64,000 bases of DNA from Parabacteroides sp. AM08-6 (GTDB taxonomy: Bacteria > Bacteroidota > Bacteroidia > Bacteroidales > Tannerellaceae). The notes under the pieces are model-generated. The model had not been told where the DNA came from. It searched no databases and worked only from the letters and a program-made list of their open reading frames with translations. Positions 45,615 to 54,008 of this stretch are shown piece after piece (position 1 is the stretch's first letter; each line of letters opens with the position of its first letter). The stretch spans positions 693 through 64,692 of the forward strand of contig NZ_QRMP01000017.1 in NCBI RefSeq assembly GCF_003473295.1, in the 5' to 3' direction. A program made the position numbers and the translations under genes.

Positions 45615-47209
45615 TTCTTGCTTGCTTTTTTCTTTCTTGTTAATGTCTGGATACATTCGCGACGAGGTATCAGAACGGAGACTCCTTTATATTCTATCTC
45701 TTCACGGATAATATTTTTCATTTCTTCATAATTCTTCTTCAGAGGGACCATCACCCGAATGTGAGCCGGGTCCACACCGATACCGGCACAAATCGACTCC
45801 AGACGTCCGGTTCCGGCCGAGTCCTGGCCACCGGTCATGGCTGTTGTTTCATTATCGGAAATGACAATTGTTATATGGGTATTTTCATTCACACAATCCA
45901 ACAAGCCGGTCATACCGGAGTGCGTAAAAGTTGAATCGCCAATCACGGAGATAGCCGGGAAAACGCCGCCGTCGGCCGCACCTTTTGCCATCGTGACAGA
46001 GGCCCCCATATCGATACAGGTATCAATGGCACGGAAAGGAGGCAATGCACCTAATGTATAACAACCGATATCACCAAACACTTTCGCTCCCTTATATTCG
46101 GCCAACACTTCATTTAGCGCTTCGTATACATCACGGTGTCCACAACCCTGGCATAATGCAGGCGGACGCTGTTCCACAACTTCCGGTGTAGCATAATAAC
46201 CGGTTATTTCCTTACCCAATGCCTTGCCCACAGCATCCGGAGTCAATTCACCGTCACGCTGCAAAGTTCCATCCAAACGACCATGTACTTTCAGACACTG
46301 TCCGAGGAAACCTTTCAATTGCTCTTCCACCACGGGATAGCCCTCTTCCAAGACAAGGATTTCCTTACATTCACCGGTTATCTTTTCAACCATTTTCCGT
46401 GGCAACGGATACTGACTGATTTTTAATACCGGATGTTCGAAACCTTCCGGATAATTTTCCGATAGGTAATTGAAAGCAATGCCGGTCGCGATGATACCCA
46501 AATCTTTATTCGTGGCATCAAAATAGCGGTTATAAGCAGATTTCTCGGAAGATGCGGTAAACGCTTCCTGCGCAGCAATCAGGCTCTTAAAACGTTTACG
46601 GGCCAAAGCCGGAAGCAGGATAAAACGCTGCCGTCCGTCTCCCGGAGTATGCATTTCATTTTCAGCTTTCATTTCACGAGTTACTACTCCTGCACGCGAA
46701 TGAGCCATACGGGTGGTAATACGGACAAGGATAGGATAACCCAGCTTTTCTGAAAGTTCGAAGCCTTCATATACCATATCATAAGCTTCCTGCTGGCTGG
46801 ATGGTTCCAACATTGGAATCATGGCAAAGTTACCAAACAGACGATTATCTTGTTCATTTTGAGAAGAATGCATCGAAGGGTCGTCGGCCGAAATAATAAT
46901 CATACCGCCATTGATACCGCTCATGGCAGCATTCATAAAACAGTCGGCAGCCACATTCAATCCCACATGCTTCATACAACAAAGGGCACGCTTTCCGGCA
47001 TAACTCATACCTAAAGCTGCTTCCATTGCTGTTTTTTCATTTGCACTCCAACGACAGTGGATACCCCTCTCTTTTGCAACCGCCGAGCCTTGAATATACT
47101 CGGTTATCTCGGTCGAAGGGGTTCCCGGATAAGCATAAACACCGGACAAACCGGCATCAATAGCAGCTTGTGCGATTGCTTCATCTCCCAAAAATAGATG
47201 TTTTTCCAT
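45611..47209 (-). CDS. iorA: Indolepyruvate:ferredoxin oxidoreductase, alpha subunit (no ferredoxin domain)
   Basis: The 532-residue product has the pyrimidine-binding domain (GDEAIAQAAIDAGLSGVYAYPGTPSTEI, SANEKTAMEAALG, CMKHVGLNVAADC) and the TPP domain (CQGCGHRDVYEAL, DIGCYTLGALPPF, MGASVTMAKGAADG, GDSTFTHSGMTGLLD, ISDNETTAMTGGQDSAG). Many IorA proteins continue for about 60-100 residues with two 4Fe-4S clusters; this one stops after LIPRRECIQTLTRKKKASKK with no cluster cysteines. Electrons must therefore pass to another carrier, possibly the EFR1 protein encoded at the end of the operon (inference). The enzyme serves aromatic amino acid metabolism. Confidence 0.93.
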   Translation of the reverse strand: MEKHLFLGDEAIAQAAIDAGLSGVYAYPGTPSTEITEYIQGSAVAKERGIHCRWSANEKTAMEAALGMSYAGKRALCCMKHVGLNVAADCFMNAAMSGINGGMIIISADDPSMHSSQNEQDNRLFGNFAMIPMLEPSSQQEAYDMVYEGFELSEKLGYPILVRITTRMAHSRAGVVTREMKAENEMHTPGDGRQRFILLPALARKRFKSLIAAQEAFTASSEKSAYNRYFDATNKDLGIIATGIAFNYLSENYPEGFEHPVLKISQYPLPRKMVEKITGECKEILVLEEGYPVVEEQLKGFLGQCLKVHGRLDGTLQRDGELTPDAVGKALGKEITGYYATPEVVEQRPPALCQGCGHRDVYEALNEVLAEYKGAKVFGDIGCYTLGALPPFRAIDTCIDMGASVTMAKGAADGGVFPAISVIGDSTFTHSGMTGLLDCVNENTHITIVISDNETTAMTGGQDSAGTGRLESICAGIGVDPAHIRVMVPLKKNYEEMKNIIREEIEYKGVSVLIPRRECIQTLTRKKKASKK

Positions 47210-47254
47210 GTAATATTTATTTGTTTTTTAATGACTTTACGTGTTTGAAACTTA

Positions 47255-47262
47255 CAAAGATA
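47255..47262 (-). promoter_or_regulatory. -7 element of the iorAB operon
   Basis: TATCTTTG on the minus strand, 45 bases before the iorA ATG. Confidence 0.6.
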
Positions 47263-47329
47263 AAACTTTTACGGCAAAACGAAAAGGCTTCTCTCATTCT
47301 TATAGCAGAGAATGTATCCTTATACACTA

Positions 47330-48382
47330 TCAACGTATTCCCCGGCGATTCAATTCAGCCCGGTACCAGGTGGCGTTCCGGTTATGCTCGGCCAGAGTCA
47401 CCGCAAAATTATGGCGTCCGGAAAAATCTTCTTTCGCACACATATATAGATAATTATGTTGCATATAATTTAATACGGCGTTCAGGCCTTTGATTGTCGG
47501 AATACGCAACGGGCCGGGAGGTAATCCGGTATGCTTATATGTATTATACGGAGAATCTAGTTCCAGATGCTCAAACAGAATACGTTGCAGGGAAAAATCA
47601 CCGACGGCGTACTTCACGGTCGGATCGGCCTGCAAAGGAATATCTTTATGCAAACGGTTCAAATACAAACCGGCAACAATCGGGAACTCGTCGACGGCAG
47701 CTGTCTCTTCCTCTACTATAGAGGCGAGGATGGAAACCTCAACCGGAGTCAAACCAATGGCTTTCGCTTTTTCCAGGCGAGCGGGTGTCCAATAGGCATC
47801 ATACTCTTTTTTCATACGCTGCATAAGCTTCTCGGCAGAAATATTCCAGTATACTTCGTATGTATTGGGTATGAAGAGAGCATTCACCGTTTCGACGGTA
47901 AAGCCCAATGAACTACAATAAACGGAATCTGTAAGCAATGACAATAGCTCGTCTTCGCTAATCATCAATTGTTCACTTAGACGCTCAGCCAAATCTTTTT
48001 TGAAGCGAATATTATTAAATGTAATACGCGTAGCCGTTTGATGCCCGCGTCGCAAATCGTTCAATAAATCCAAGTTGCTTATCCCGGACCTTACAGCATA
48101 GCGCCCAGTCCGCATATTTGCCGGATATTTCAGCAAACCGGCTAACTGTTTAAACCCTTCGATATGCCTACATCCGGCAGAATCTTTCAGTTGCCTGCAT
48201 AAGTCTGAAAAATCTTTATCACGGTCCACATATACATATACGGTCTCTTTCGGCAGAAAGTTCGGAGCAAACACCAAACGATATCCCCAACAACCGGCTC
48301 CCGCCAGCAGTATAACCAAAATAGAGAGTGCCCCTATAACTATTATGCGCTTAGACAACATCTTTTTGTTCATAATTGTCAA
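47330..48382 (-). CDS. mltG: Endolytic murein transglycosylase MltG
   Basis: The 350-residue product (or 347 from the ATG at 48373) has a cytoplasmic start, one membrane segment (about 10-35) and a periplasmic YceG domain. The LysM-like part is followed by the catalytic segment ILASIVEEETAAVDEFPIVAGLYLNRL, with the conserved Glu, then LQADPTVKYAVG, SPYNTYKHTGLPPGPL and a FAVTLAEHNRNATWYRAELN end. It cuts nascent glycan strands at the inner membrane. It is co-oriented with iorA but has its own -7 element. Confidence 0.95.
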   Translation of the reverse strand: MTIMNKKMLSKRIIVIGALSILVILLAGAGCWGYRLVFAPNFLPKETVYVYVDRDKDFSDLCRQLKDSAGCRHIEGFKQLAGLLKYPANMRTGRYAVRSGISNLDLLNDLRRGHQTATRITFNNIRFKKDLAERLSEQLMISEDELLSLLTDSVYCSSLGFTVETVNALFIPNTYEVYWNISAEKLMQRMKKEYDAYWTPARLEKAKAIGLTPVEVSILASIVEEETAAVDEFPIVAGLYLNRLHKDIPLQADPTVKYAVGDFSLQRILFEHLELDSPYNTYKHTGLPPGPLRIPTIKGLNAVLNYMQHNYLYMCAKEDFSGRHNFAVTLAEHNRNATWYRAELNRRGIR

Positions 48383-48409
48383 TAATATACTGAATATCAG
48401 AAACGGTCA

Positions 48410-48417
48410 CAAAAATA
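48410..48417 (-). promoter_or_regulatory. -7 element for mltG
   Basis: TATTTTTG on the minus strand, 28-37 bases before the two possible mltG starts. Confidence 0.45.
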
Positions 48418-48560
48418 CCACCTTTTTTCCAGAGATAAGGCGACTCAGCAGAACTTATTTACATCAATATTCCTTTAGAAGGAAGGAAAACACAAATCCT
48501 CTGATACCCAATCAGCTGCACACAAAGTATCATTTTTCTAAAAAATTATACACCAAAAGC

Positions 48561-48592
48561 TTTGTATATTCAGAAATATAGACATATCTTTG
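48561..48592 (+). promoter_or_regulatory. Promoter of tRNA-Ser
   Basis: TTTG at 48561-48564 and TATCTTTG at 48585-48592 with a 20-base spacer, an ideal Bacteroidetes promoter, 34 bases before the mature tRNA 5' end. Confidence 0.8.
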
Positions 48593-48625
48593 CAGCGCAA
48601 TTCAGGAATGAAGCGCGAAACCCAA

Positions 48626-48712
48626 GGAAGTGTGGGTGAGTGGCTGAAACCACCAGTTTGCTAAACTGACGTACGGGTAACTGTACCGGGGGTTCGAATC
48701 CCCCCGCTTCCG
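48626..48712 (+). tRNA. tRNA-Ser (anticodon GCU)
   Basis: An 87-base tRNA with acceptor GGAAGTG/CGCTTCC, D-arm region GTGGGTGAGTGGC, anticodon arm around TTGCTAA (anticodon GCT in DNA, reading AGC and AGU), a long class II variable arm with GTAC/GTAC pairing, and T-arm GGGGGTTCGAATCCCCC. CCA is not encoded. A decayed integrase follows. Confidence 0.96.
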
Positions 48713-48732
48713 CAGCTAAAATACTGTAAATC

Positions 48733-48766
48733 AAAAGGCTTTACTTCAAAGGTAAAGCCTTTTTTG
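48733..48766 (+). terminator. Terminator after tRNA-Ser
   Basis: AAAAGGCTTTAC (48733-48744) pairs with GTAAAGCCTTTT (48752-48763), seven-base loop, followed by a T-run. Confidence 0.88.
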
Positions 48767-48790
48767 TGTTATAAACAATGCTTTATAACA
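48767..48790. repeat. 9-bp inverted repeat with 6-base centre
   Basis: TGTTATAAA (48767-48775) and TTTATAACA (48782-48790) around CAATGC, just past the tRNA terminator and 72 bases before the integrase remnant. The geometry resembles a tyrosine recombinase core or an operator, but this is only suggestive. Confidence 0.5.
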
Positions 48791-48861
48791 TATAACGTAC
48801 ACAGTAAAAACAGGGCTTTTTCTGCTATGTTTGCTATAAAAATTACAAATAATTTACAGCT

Positions 48862-48966
48862 ATGGCAGCATTTGGAATCGTAATTAGAGGAAAAAGGAAT
48901 GATGGTTTTTACCCTGTCTACATCCGCTTTTCACACGGTTCGAGGACGGTATCGTATCATTCATAG
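48862..48966 (+). pseudogene. Integrase (tyrosine recombinase) N-terminal remnant
   Basis: The 34-codon frame from the ATG at 48862 reads MAAFGIVIRGKRNDGFYPV then YIRFSHGSRTVSY and stops at a TAG. This is the start of the arm-binding domain of Bacteroidetes phage/ICE tyrosine recombinases. The core-binding and catalytic domains are absent: no RxxR/H/Y region follows. It lies 150 bases downstream of tRNA-Ser, the classical attachment-site arrangement, so an integrated element was probably here and was lost. Confidence 0.7.
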
Positions 48967-48980
48967 CATACTCCTTTCGT

Positions 48981-49066
48981 TCAACGAACGTGAAACGAAA
49001 AAAATACGAACATGGAACGCAAAAAATACGTTCGATGCTTTTGCGCTCAACGAACGTAAAACGAAA
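48981..49066. repeat. Two 20-bp direct repeats with inner inverted repeats
   Basis: A 20-base unit containing CAACGAACGT occurs at 48981-49000 and at 49047-49066 with one mismatch (66-base period). CGTTCaacGAACG around 48980 and ACGTTCG...CGAACGT around 49027-49056 form hairpins. It lies just after the integrase remnant. The interval 48790-49224 holds no other gene that I can support. Confidence 0.7.
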
Positions 49067-49157
49067 GAGAGGCAATAAGCTTTGACAGACATGATAGTAG
49101 AAAACATCCATAACAAACAATGTTTTCATTTTTATCGACCGTATCTACCCGCAAACT

Positions 49158-49182
49158 TTTGTCATGTTAGACACATGACAAA
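49158..49182. other. Perfect 10-bp inverted repeat
   Basis: TTTGTCATGT (49158-49167) and ACATGACAAA (49173-49182) around TAGAC. It is 43 bases beyond the stop of the next minus-strand gene and has no strong T-run on that strand, so it may be a weak terminator or an operator remnant. Confidence 0.55.
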
Positions 49183-49224
49183 TCGTATGAAGTTTTCCAC
49201 CTAATAATTAAATAAGTCAGGAAA

Positions 49225-51795
49225 TCATTCAGGATTCCGGTATACGCCAATCAGACCTTGCGACGAAACTGTTTCCGCACTGATTTTAAATTTCCGGCAC
49301 CGGCTATTATTATAAAAATGAACATTGACTTTACCTTCTGCATCTGGGAATACCGAAGGATTCCAATATAAAGTACGACGATAATCCTTTTCGGAAGGAA
49401 GTTGTGAATAGTCCGGACTATAAAATTCTTTCACCTCACTATAGCCATCCAACCAAGTCTTTCTTATCCCCTTACCTGCTTTTGCCGGTATCTTCCCTTC
49501 CGGGTACGTTTCTATAAACACAACACAACGATACATACTACTCAGCTCAAGAGGTGAATATTTAGGATCTGCATATTTACAAATTGCCGACAAATCCTCA
49601 TTTATATATATGGACTTAATGGCATCGAGACCTATCGTCTTATAATTATTATTACCTATTTCCGTATCCGCTGTCGTTCTATAATTGATAACAAAAAGTG
49701 GAGTTTTTCCCTTATATAATATATATCTCCCCTCAACAAACGAAAAATTTTTATTTATATTCAATAATAACTCATGAATATCATCACCCACGTATTTACC
49801 CCTATCTTTAATATCATCCAATTCCGAATGAACATCATAATAGGCTATTGATTTCGAGCGATTTTCATATATCTCGTTTTCTTTCGAATTTTTTTCAGCT
49901 GTAACAATCACTTCATCCAATTGATGGACTTTCTTATCAATACTAAGACTATTCAAAGAATCCTCATATACAGAATGTATTTCCTCTACGTTTTTTTCCA
50001 GAGAATCTATTTTTACCATTTGTTCTGATTCAGCTTTCTCTGTATCCGCAATACGAACCTGCATCTCGGCTAACGGATACCTTCGGGGTTTAGGGGCAAA
50101 AAGACGGTCTAAAATAATCCGGTAATCCTTTTTCTTATTTTTCTTAGACACTGACAATATCATATTCCATTTTCCATATACGTCTGAAACAAAAGAAAAT
50201 CGTCCTAAACTATCTGTCACAAAAAATTTTATTAAGTCTACAGCATCCTTTTCCTCTTCACCCCTCTTTAGTAAAAATGAAGAAACTTCAACACCAGGCT
50301 TGGGGAGTCCTAAGACAAAGGATACTACTTTCCCTTGCACTTCTATGCCTTGTTCCGGACTATACTTCAACTTGAAAGGTTCGGTTCCGATTGCCTGTTC
50401 CCATGAATAACGCCGCCAACCTTGCACCATCAAAAGCAAGTCGAGTGCCTTGCGATGCAGAGAATCATCAGATTCAAAATAATAAGAAGGATTGTGGACA
50501 TATCCTTTGATATCAGATGTCAGCAAAAGTTCTGTCAGGATATTATGATTATATTCCACCTCATCCGCCCCATCTCTTACGGACAAAGAGAACGGAACCT
50601 GAAACGGATTTTCAAATTGATTCGTTATGGAAAATTTCATATCGACTAATTCATAAGGTTGATAATCATCTTTCTCGTTTTCAAGCCTTATATTCAAATA
50701 CTCATCTTTGTTCACGAAGACTAAACGTTCACTCAGTTTTTTTCCACTGTCATCAAACAATACAATCTGAGAAACACCAGCCGGAAACTTCGTTTTATCA
50801 ACATTAAAACAAACCGCTTCATCACCGGAAATATCCAAAAGATAAAAACCCTGTAATCCATTTCTGCAAAAGACCGCCAGTCCCAATATTCCGGCAGGAG
50901 TATTTTTATTCCTCTGTAAAACTATTCCAATACTATCGGTTGACGATATATTATCTACCGTCAAAACAAATCCTTCCGATAAAGCGGGAGGCAAATCAAA
51001 CTGATACTTCTTACCATTATATTCTACGACAGCTTTTTCCCCACGCTCAGATGGAACATAAGTAAAGACTCCACGCCCATTATGCACTGTCGAAAAACCA
51101 GAAACCTCCTCTTTCTCCTTATTGACAATCATACCGTTGATTTCCATCGGGTTGCCTGATGCGTCCGTAGCTTCAAAAGCGACCTGTGAAGCCACCCCTT
51201 GAACTAAATTTCCTCCTTCCGGAAAAAACTTCAAATTGAGCTTTTTCTCTTTTAGAGGTTTTTCCCGTCCCATCGGATAATTGCCGGTTCCATATTTTTG
51301 CATTCTTTTTTCATCAAAGTCTCCCTTCCTCCGAGGTCTGTCAAAAACTGGCAACAACCTCGAAAAGATTGCATCTTCACCAAAATTCAACATATATTTC
51401 GTATAAGCCCGAATTTCATAAAAGCCGGAATAAAAAGGTAATTGATTTAATGTAAAATCCCCATGGCACTGTCCGTCTTCTATTTTTAATATCCGCTTAT
51501 CAAGAAGTTCGCCTCCGGGATTCAACAGTTCCACATACAACGTTTTACTCAATTCGACCGGTTGCTCCAGTCCGGAATTTGTAATATAACATTTGAACCA
51601 TATATCATCTCCCTGATAATAGCTTGTGTTATCAAGATGCAAATAAACTTTTTCCCGGGGAATATATTTAAGAAAGTTATCTACTGTATAAGCATAATCC
51701 GTCAGTCGGTTTATCAAGCTATCAGAGTTTTGTCCTGACATTTCAAAACAGAAGAACATATAAAAGAGAAAATATATTATTTTACAAACTCTCAT
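49225..51795 (-). CDS. Large exported protein with macroglobulin-like domains and plug motif
   Basis: The product is 856 residues from the ATG at 51795 (MRVCKIIYFLFYMFFCFEMSGQ, a signal peptide). A GTG at 51822 overlaps the -7 element and is excluded. The front (about 30-300) has alpha-2-macroglobulin MG2-type strands (REKVYLHLDNTSYYQGDDIWFKCYI, YSGFYEIRAYT, FFPEGGNLV). The middle includes a carboxypeptidase-regulatory-like unit, and near residue 620-640 is QLDEVIVTAEK, the hallmark of a TonB-dependent receptor plug start. There is no outer-membrane barrel. Function is unknown; related Bacteroidetes proteins are annotated as TonB-dependent receptor plug proteins. Confidence 0.75.
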   Translation of the reverse strand: MRVCKIIYFLFYMFFCFEMSGQNSDSLINRLTDYAYTVDNFLKYIPREKVYLHLDNTSYYQGDDIWFKCYITNSGLEQPVELSKTLYVELLNPGGELLDKRILKIEDGQCHGDFTLNQLPFYSGFYEIRAYTKYMLNFGEDAIFSRLLPVFDRPRRKGDFDEKRMQKYGTGNYPMGREKPLKEKKLNLKFFPEGGNLVQGVASQVAFEATDASGNPMEINGMIVNKEKEEVSGFSTVHNGRGVFTYVPSERGEKAVVEYNGKKYQFDLPPALSEGFVLTVDNISSTDSIGIVLQRNKNTPAGILGLAVFCRNGLQGFYLLDISGDEAVCFNVDKTKFPAGVSQIVLFDDSGKKLSERLVFVNKDEYLNIRLENEKDDYQPYELVDMKFSITNQFENPFQVPFSLSVRDGADEVEYNHNILTELLLTSDIKGYVHNPSYYFESDDSLHRKALDLLLMVQGWRRYSWEQAIGTEPFKLKYSPEQGIEVQGKVVSFVLGLPKPGVEVSSFLLKRGEEEKDAVDLIKFFVTDSLGRFSFVSDVYGKWNMILSVSKKNKKKDYRIILDRLFAPKPRRYPLAEMQVRIADTEKAESEQMVKIDSLEKNVEEIHSVYEDSLNSLSIDKKVHQLDEVIVTAEKNSKENEIYENRSKSIAYYDVHSELDDIKDRGKYVGDDIHELLLNINKNFSFVEGRYILYKGKTPLFVINYRTTADTEIGNNNYKTIGLDAIKSIYINEDLSAICKYADPKYSPLELSSMYRCVVFIETYPEGKIPAKAGKGIRKTWLDGYSEVKEFYSPDYSQLPSEKDYRRTLYWNPSVFPDAEGKVNVHFYNNSRCRKFKISAETVSSQGLIGVYRNPE

Positions 51796-51821
51796 GCGTA
51801 TAGCCCCTGATTTCAAATACA

Positions 51822-51829
51822 CAAAGATA
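51822..51829 (-). promoter_or_regulatory. -7 element for the 49.2-51.8 kb gene
   Basis: TATCTTTG on the minus strand, 27 bases before the ATG at 51795. It decides the start. Confidence 0.6.
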
Positions 51830-51948
51830 TGTATTCCATGACATATTCCGAATAAAAGACAGCCGGATTTTTTCGTTTCACTGAAAACGTTTAAGCAATG
51901 TCTATTGTTATAGATAGAAAACGATTATAAATGTAATAGACTGAATCG

Positions 51949-52809
51949 ATGAAAAATAAAGAACATCAAAAAAGAATCGCTGCCATACACGACCTTTCCG
52001 GATTTGGAAAATGCTCTTTAACGGTTGCACTCCCCATATTGTCTGCAGCTGGAATTGAAACCTGCGCCTTACCAACGGCCGTTCTTTCCACACATACTGG
52101 CGGAATCAGCGGATATACTTACCGGGACTTGACTGCAGACATGCGTCCTTTCATACAACACTGGAAATCCTTAAACATCAAATTTGATGCGATATACAGC
52201 GGTTTCTTAGGTTCTTTTGAACAACTTGAGATTGTAAAAGAATTTTTCGATACGTTCAAAACCAAAGACAACCTGATTTTAGTTGACCCGGTAATGGCTG
52301 ACAATGGAGAGTTATACCGAATATTCAAACCTGAATTTGCTCAAGGAATGAGAAGCCTATGTAAAAAAGCAGATATCATTGTTCCCAATCTGACCGAAGC
52401 CGCCCTATTATTAAACGAGCCTTATCATCCGGGGCCTTATACACAAGCATATATTGAAAACATTTTAAAAAAGTTAAGTCGTTTAGGACCGGAAAAAGTT
52501 GTATTAACCGGAGTTTATTTGAAAGAAGAAGAATTGGGTGCTGCCACCTACGATTATAAGACCGGTATAATCGAATTTGTCCTTACCCAAAAGATACCCG
52601 GCTATTATCACGGAACAGGCGATATTTTCGCAAGTGCCCTTCTTTCCGCCCTTCTAAATAATTTCAGTCTGAATGAGGCGGCACAAATTGCTGTAAATTT
52701 TACAGCTGACAGTATACGAAGGACCTACAAGGCTAAAACGGACTACCGCTTCGGTGTAAACTTCGAGCAATGCATACCGGATTTCCTGAAAGAACTTAAA
52801 CTTGTATAG
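51949..52809 (+). CDS. Pyridoxal/pyridoxamine kinase
   Basis: The 286-residue product is a ribokinase-superfamily PdxK/PdxY type: AAIHDLSGFGKCSLTVALPIL, LPTAVLSTHTGG, YSGFLGS, ILVDPVMADNGELY, IVPNLTEAALL and GYYHGTGDIFASAL with the GTGD catalytic Asp. It phosphorylates the 5'-OH of pyridoxal or pyridoxamine in vitamin B6 salvage. It is followed after 55 bases by a panE-like gene on the same strand. No clear promoter was identified in the short gap to the divergent gene. Confidence 0.9.
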   Translation: MKNKEHQKRIAAIHDLSGFGKCSLTVALPILSAAGIETCALPTAVLSTHTGGISGYTYRDLTADMRPFIQHWKSLNIKFDAIYSGFLGSFEQLEIVKEFFDTFKTKDNLILVDPVMADNGELYRIFKPEFAQGMRSLCKKADIIVPNLTEAALLLNEPYHPGPYTQAYIENILKKLSRLGPEKVVLTGVYLKEEELGAATYDYKTGIIEFVLTQKIPGYYHGTGDIFASALLSALLNNFSLNEAAQIAVNFTADSIRRTYKAKTDYRFGVNFEQCIPDFLKELKLV

Positions 52810-52864
52810 CTGATTTTTATTTTTCATCTTTGTACTTTATAGAATATACAACAATAATAAGAAT

Positions 52865-53806
52865 ATGAGTAAAACTAAAATAGCAATTTCCGGTATCGGA
52901 GCCGTAGGAGGTTTCTATGGCGGATTATTGGCTGCCCGTTACAAAAATTCCGAAAAAACGGAAGTTTACTTTATTTCCCGGGGTGAGAATCTACAAAAAA
53001 TAAAAGAAAACGGATTAGAAATAAAAAATACATTCCTGACAATTAGAGCAAATCCAAAATTGGCAACGGACAACCCTGTAGAAATAGGTCCGGTCGATTA
53101 TCTGTTCTGTTGTACCAAAAGTTATGATTTGGAAGAAAACATAGCACAATTAGCTCCCGTCATCGGTCCGGATACTATCATTATCCCTTTGCTAAACGGT
53201 GTTGACATATCTGAAAGAATACAGAAAATATTACCCAACAATGAGGTTTGGAAAGGTTGTGTATATATTGGCTCCCGTTTGGTAAAACCCGGCAGAGTCG
53301 AAAAATTCACAATGAAGGAGCGTCTTTACTTCGGTAGCAAAGATGGCAATAAAGCCCGCCAACAAACTTTGCGGGAAATATTATCCAATGCTCGTATCCA
53401 GTCTATCAATCCGGAAAACATCGACTTCGAAATATGGAAAAAGTTTTTCATGATTTCAACGGTAGCCACTATAACTTCCTATTTCAATGAGACAATCGAC
53501 AATATTATTGAAAATCACATTGACTTGCTTATCACTTTAGGATACGAACTAAAAAGTGTGGCAGAGTCAAAAGGTATTCACTTTCCGGACAATTATGTAT
53601 TTACATCTATTGATTCACAAAAGATGATGCCCAATCATTCGACCACTTCCATGCACAGTGATTTTCAACGTGGTAACCGTACGGAAGTAGAAACATTGAC
53701 CGGATACGTTGTCCGTACGGCTCAAGAGGCCGGCATAAAAGTCCCGACATACCAATTCATGTACCGGGGCTTAACGGAATTTCCTTACCCTAAAAGGATA
53801 GATTGA
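52865..53806 (+). CDS. panE: 2-dehydropantoate 2-reductase (ketopantoate reductase)
   Basis: The 313-residue product has a Rossmann start with AISGIGAVGGFYGGLLA, FISRG, CTKSYDLEENIAQL, IIPLLNGVD and the helical C-terminal domain (RTEVETLTGYVVRTAQEAGI). It reduces ketopantoate to pantoate with NADPH in CoA synthesis. A CATCTTTG sequence about 38 bases upstream is one base from the -7 consensus. Other panE paralogues exist in many genomes, so whether this is the main pantoate enzyme is open. Confidence 0.87.
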   Translation: MSKTKIAISGIGAVGGFYGGLLAARYKNSEKTEVYFISRGENLQKIKENGLEIKNTFLTIRANPKLATDNPVEIGPVDYLFCCTKSYDLEENIAQLAPVIGPDTIIIPLLNGVDISERIQKILPNNEVWKGCVYIGSRLVKPGRVEKFTMKERLYFGSKDGNKARQQTLREILSNARIQSINPENIDFEIWKKFFMISTVATITSYFNETIDNIIENHIDLLITLGYELKSVAESKGIHFPDNYVFTSIDSQKMMPNHSTTSMHSDFQRGNRTEVETLTGYVVRTAQEAGIKVPTYQFMYRGLTEFPYPKRID

Positions 53807-53890
53807 ATATAGCAAGGAAGTTTTAATATTAATGACATTCGCAACAACAGTTACCATAGGTAAGTGATACTTTAATTCTTTTTATTTTCT

Positions 53891-53898
53891 TATTTTTG
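53891..53898 (+). promoter_or_regulatory. -7 element for the double-FAD gene
   Basis: TATTTTTG, 110 bases before the ATG at 54009. The long leader shows no structured element that I recognise. Confidence 0.5.
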
Positions 53899-54008
53899 TA
53901 CAAAAACTAAAATGTACATCCCCGGATATTCATTTTATTTGATACAAAACAATTATGAAAACGCTTGACCGATGTTGAGCAATTAATATAAATTAAAGTT
54001 TTCTTACC

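Noticed and set aside
47210..47329. CATTCT/AGAATG hairpin as an iorA leader riboswitch or terminator
   Set aside because: It lies downstream, not in the leader, on the relevant strand and is only six base pairs without a T-run.
48884..49129. 81-codon minus-strand frame with a repeated RFTFVERK
   Set aside because: The repetition comes from the 66-base direct repeats in the DNA; the composition is not protein-like and the plus strand holds the integrase remnant.
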